Below, in pieces: positions 32,104-34,017 of a DNA stretch of 34,017 nt (position 1 is its first letter; each line of letters begins with the position of its first letter). Source of the stretch: Clostridium sp. Lineage in GTDB: Bacteria > Bacteroidota > Bacteroidia > Bacteroidales > Muribaculaceae. The notes beneath the pieces are model-generated. The model was given only the letters and a program-made list of their open reading frames with translations, was not told the origin of the DNA and ran no database searches. The position numbers and the translations under genes are program-made. The DNA lies in the NCBI GenBank assembly GCA_023666615.1, contig JAMPBQ010000001.1, forward strand, positions 103,042 to 137,058. The letters run 5' to 3'.

Positions 32104-33677
32104 TCAATAGAAAGTTCGAGGTCGGGTACATAAAGAGTCCTAATCCCTTGTTCGGTTGATTTAGATAGTTTGGCAACGAAGTCTGCGAGATAGGTGTTGC
32201 CCTCCTCGAAGAAGTCGGTAAACTCAAGGTTCTTGCCATCGAGTTTCTTAAATTCCTCGCGCCCAACGTTGAAATCTTTGAGAACGTCAGTCCAAAGATA
32301 GAACAGCACCTTATTGAGGAATACCTTTTCCGAAATAACATCATTGTCTTTCAGCTCCGGATCGCTTTTCTTATCGGGCTTGGCGAAAAAGAATCCCATC
32401 TGCTTGTCCGCGCTCTCGGTCAACTCCGATATTATCGGGTTGATTGTGCGGAGGAAGTCAGCCCATGAGTAGCGAGTCTTGCCAATCTCAAACGAGCGGT
32501 TAGAGAGTGAGGGATCGGGGTCTTTATCGAAGAAGCGGATAGGAATATACTCCCAATTCCAACGACGCTTGAAAGCGGAGTCAATGGGGAAAAGCGACTG
32601 GTCGCTTGTGTTCATCGTAGCCCAAATATAGAGGTTGGGCGGCAGTAGCAATTTCTTGCCGGAGAGAATGTCTGCACCGATAACTTCGGTCTTGCCGTTA
32701 TCCTTTTGGAGAACGAAAGAGCGGATAGCCTCGGCGGTTCCCTCCGGGAGCTTGGCGAAGCCGTTCTCATCATCACGGAGGAACTGCGAGATGTCCTCAT
32801 CGGCATTTATGGCGTATGAGGATGCGCCCTGTGAGTTGCGGTCGAGCAACTGAAAGAGGTCGCCGAAGATTTGGGCGCAGTTGCCGCGATTGATTTCCTC
32901 AATAACGAGGAAATGCGGATTTTCGAGGTCTTTCCAAGCGGCGACGTAGGCTTTCAGAAAGGCTTGAGGCACATACTTGTAGACAATCTTGCGTTCAAAA
33001 GCCTTTTCATTGGCGGCATTGCTGGCATGATGAACGGTAGTGCCAACAAAAGCGTGAATAGGCATCGACTGCATTGTCGGCTTGTAAGCGCCAACAAAAG
33101 AAGCATAGTCACTATCGGGGTGGAACGTGGTGCGGACAGTGTTGTTATCATCTGTCATTCCGTCAATCTTAAACGACTTGCCTGTGCCGGGCGCCCCGTA
33201 AAATATCAGTTGAAGCGGCTCGTCAATAGGCGATATTGTTGCTGATGGTGAACCAATCTCGTCATCGGCAGAAATAAGCACAGATGCTGGTGAAATTTGG
33301 ATTTGGTCTGCACGATAGAATGCCACAGAAAAATTGGGGGTTTCTCCATTATCTATGCGTTCTATACAAACAATGTCGCCCTCGACAATATCAAGAGACC
33401 TAAAAAGTGGTCCAAGGCCAGGGATTCGTTTCTCCCTGTTTGAGTTAGCAAAGAAAACAAAACGATAGTCGTAAGACTCCGTTGTTGGAGTATCAGTCTT
33501 ATATGATGTAGTAGAAGCAGAAAAATTCACTTCAATGACACTGCCATTCTCAATATGGGTGTTATTGAAGAATGATTCATAATCGAAGTCGTTTGGCATA
33601 CGAATATAGACTTCGTGAGTCTTCGTTTGCCCTACTTCAGCTTGGGTGAGTTTCTTGTAAAATTTTGAAGTATTCAT
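32100..33677 (-). CDS. McrB-like AAA+ GTPase subunit of the restriction system
   Basis: In this 525-residue protein the N-terminus (about 20-125) is a possible DNA-binding domain with PGLGPLFRSLDIVEGDIVCIERI. The AAA+ core shows Walker A GAPGTGKS (161-168), Walker B FLVIEEINRGN (256-266), sensor-like ATMNTSDQSL (353-362) and the arginine region FKRRWNW (369-375). The INRGN and MNTSDQS motifs are characteristic of McrB-type GTPases. It should translocate DNA or drive assembly and activate the nuclease subunit encoded next. It overlaps the methyltransferase gene and the nuclease gene by ATGA at each end, which keeps the three proteins in step. Confidence 0.92.
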   Translation of the reverse strand: MNTSKFYKKLTQAEVGQTKTHEVYIRMPNDFDYESFFNNTHIENGSVIEVNFSASTTSYKTDTPTTESYDYRFVFFANSNREKRIPGLGPLFRSLDIVEGDIVCIERIDNGETPNFSVAFYRADQIQISPASVLISADDEIGSPSATISPIDEPLQLIFYGAPGTGKSFKIDGMTDDNNTVRTTFHPDSDYASFVGAYKPTMQSMPIHAFVGTTVHHASNAANEKAFERKIVYKYVPQAFLKAYVAAWKDLENPHFLVIEEINRGNCAQIFGDLFQLLDRNSQGASSYAINADEDISQFLRDDENGFAKLPEGTAEAIRSFVLQKDNGKTEVIGADILSGKKLLLPPNLYIWATMNTSDQSLFPIDSAFKRRWNWEYIPIRFFDKDPDPSLSNRSFEIGKTRYSWADFLRTINPIISELTESADKQMGFFFAKPDKKSDPELKDNDVISEKVFLNKVLFYLWTDVLKDFNVGREEFKKLDGKNLEFTDFFEEGNTYLADFVAKLSKSTEQGIRTLYVPDLELSIE

Positions 33678-34017
33678 TGAAGAAATGGTTTTATGATTGT
33701 TGCAATGCGTTTAGCCATTAATGGTGGGACTGCATTGCCTATTTGCATGTACGTTTTAAGATATGCTCCGAGGAATAGATAATCATCGGGGAAAGACTGT
33801 ATTCTTGCAGCTTCGCGAGGTGTTATCGTTCTTGTTTGGAATGGGTGGATGTGCGACAAACAGTCCATCCTCAAATGTGCTGTAATTGTCCGGCAAGGCT
33901 TGTCGGCAATCAGTTTGTAGTATTTGTCCTTGAAGCAATGGTTTCTATGTGAATAAGGCATGATGTCACGGATTTTTTCATCGGTGGCATCATCCCCTTG
34001 GTCAAGTCGAGCAAAGA
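33674..34017 (-). CDS. DNA (cytosine-5) methyltransferase, C-terminal part (cut by window edge)
   Basis: The open frame continues past the right edge of the window, so the start is outside. About 114 residues are visible. RTITPREAARIQSFPDDYLF is C5-methyltransferase motif IX, and YMQIGNAVPPLMAKRIA is motif X. The catalytic Pro-Cys motif and the target-recognition domain are outside the window. An in-frame Met at 33961 is internal, since 18 sense codons precede it. It protects host DNA from the McrB-like/LlaJI-like restriction pair downstream, and its stop overlaps the McrB-like ATG. Confidence 0.9.
   Translation of the reverse strand, partial: FARLDQGDDATDEKIRDIMPYSHRNHCFKDKYYKLIADKPCRTITAHLRMDCLSHIHPFQTRTITPREAARIQSFPDDYLFLGAYLKTYMQIGNAVPPLMAKRIATIIKPFLQ

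Noticed and set aside
31219-32133. Long plus-strand open frame of about 300 codons opposite the nuclease gene
   Set aside because: Antisense to a gene with a PD-(D/E)XK core and ATGA coupling; no domain visible in the antisense product.
33674-33961. Complete 95-residue stand-alone methyltransferase fragment starting at 33961
   Set aside because: Eighteen sense codons in frame continue to the window edge, so it is the end of a longer methyltransferase gene, not a separate small gene.

Overview
The window looks like a chromosomal segment of a Bacteroidales bacterium, probably Muribaculaceae-like. The order is supported by Bacteroidetes -7 boxes of the TAnnTTTG type, weak Shine-Dalgarno use, a fused SecDF, a TonB-dependent receptor with a DUF4249 lipoprotein, an acidic lipoprotein export signal, a PorZ-like propeller protein next to rdgB, and the nadK / pdxJ-exbB-exbD-tonB neighbourhood. 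The family-level guess is inference. No rRNA, tRNA, CRISPR array or insertion sequence is visible.

Layout. Positions 1-3100 are AT-rich and accessory: a HigA-type antitoxin with no visible toxin, repeat-rich spacer, and a large secreted WG-repeat-like protein whose promoter holds a run of nine C. Positions 3314-7549 (minus) form an outer-membrane uptake operon: lipoprotein, TonB-dependent receptor, DUF4249 lipoprotein. After a palindromic repeat element, 7896-14226 (minus) is a long operon-like row: pdxJ, exbB, darT, darG, exbD, tonB-like, and a calcineurin phosphoesterase fused to a PQQ-like propeller. The DarT/DarG ADP-ribosylation toxin-antitoxin pair sits inside the Ton energising cluster, splitting exbB from exbD. 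Divergently (plus) lie a stand-alone ACT-like domain protein, nadK and a YgjP-like metallopeptidase.

Positions 16441-19210 (minus) hold an ECF sigma operon: DUF2807 solenoid protein, sigma factor, anti-sigma-like membrane protein, a DUF5024-like secreted protein and a small protein. Divergent from it is secDF with a near-perfect promoter, ending in a strong bidirectional terminator shared with a nucleoside kinase. Then come rdgB and the PorZ-like protein (plus), and recO, a DUF5672 glycosyltransferase-like protein and an LPS-kinase-like protein (minus).

Positions 29845-34017 (minus) are a three-gene restriction-modification operon of LlaJI/McrBC type: the end of a cytosine-C5 methyltransferase (cut by the window edge), an McrB-like AAA+ GTPase and a LlaJI-type nuclease, joined by 4-base ATGA overlaps.

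The window therefore mixes housekeeping genes with two apparent anti-phage systems (DarTG and the LlaJI-like system). It also carries an unusual number of short tandem repeats (7, 8 and 44 bp) in intergenic leaders, some placed where a change in copy number could alter expression.
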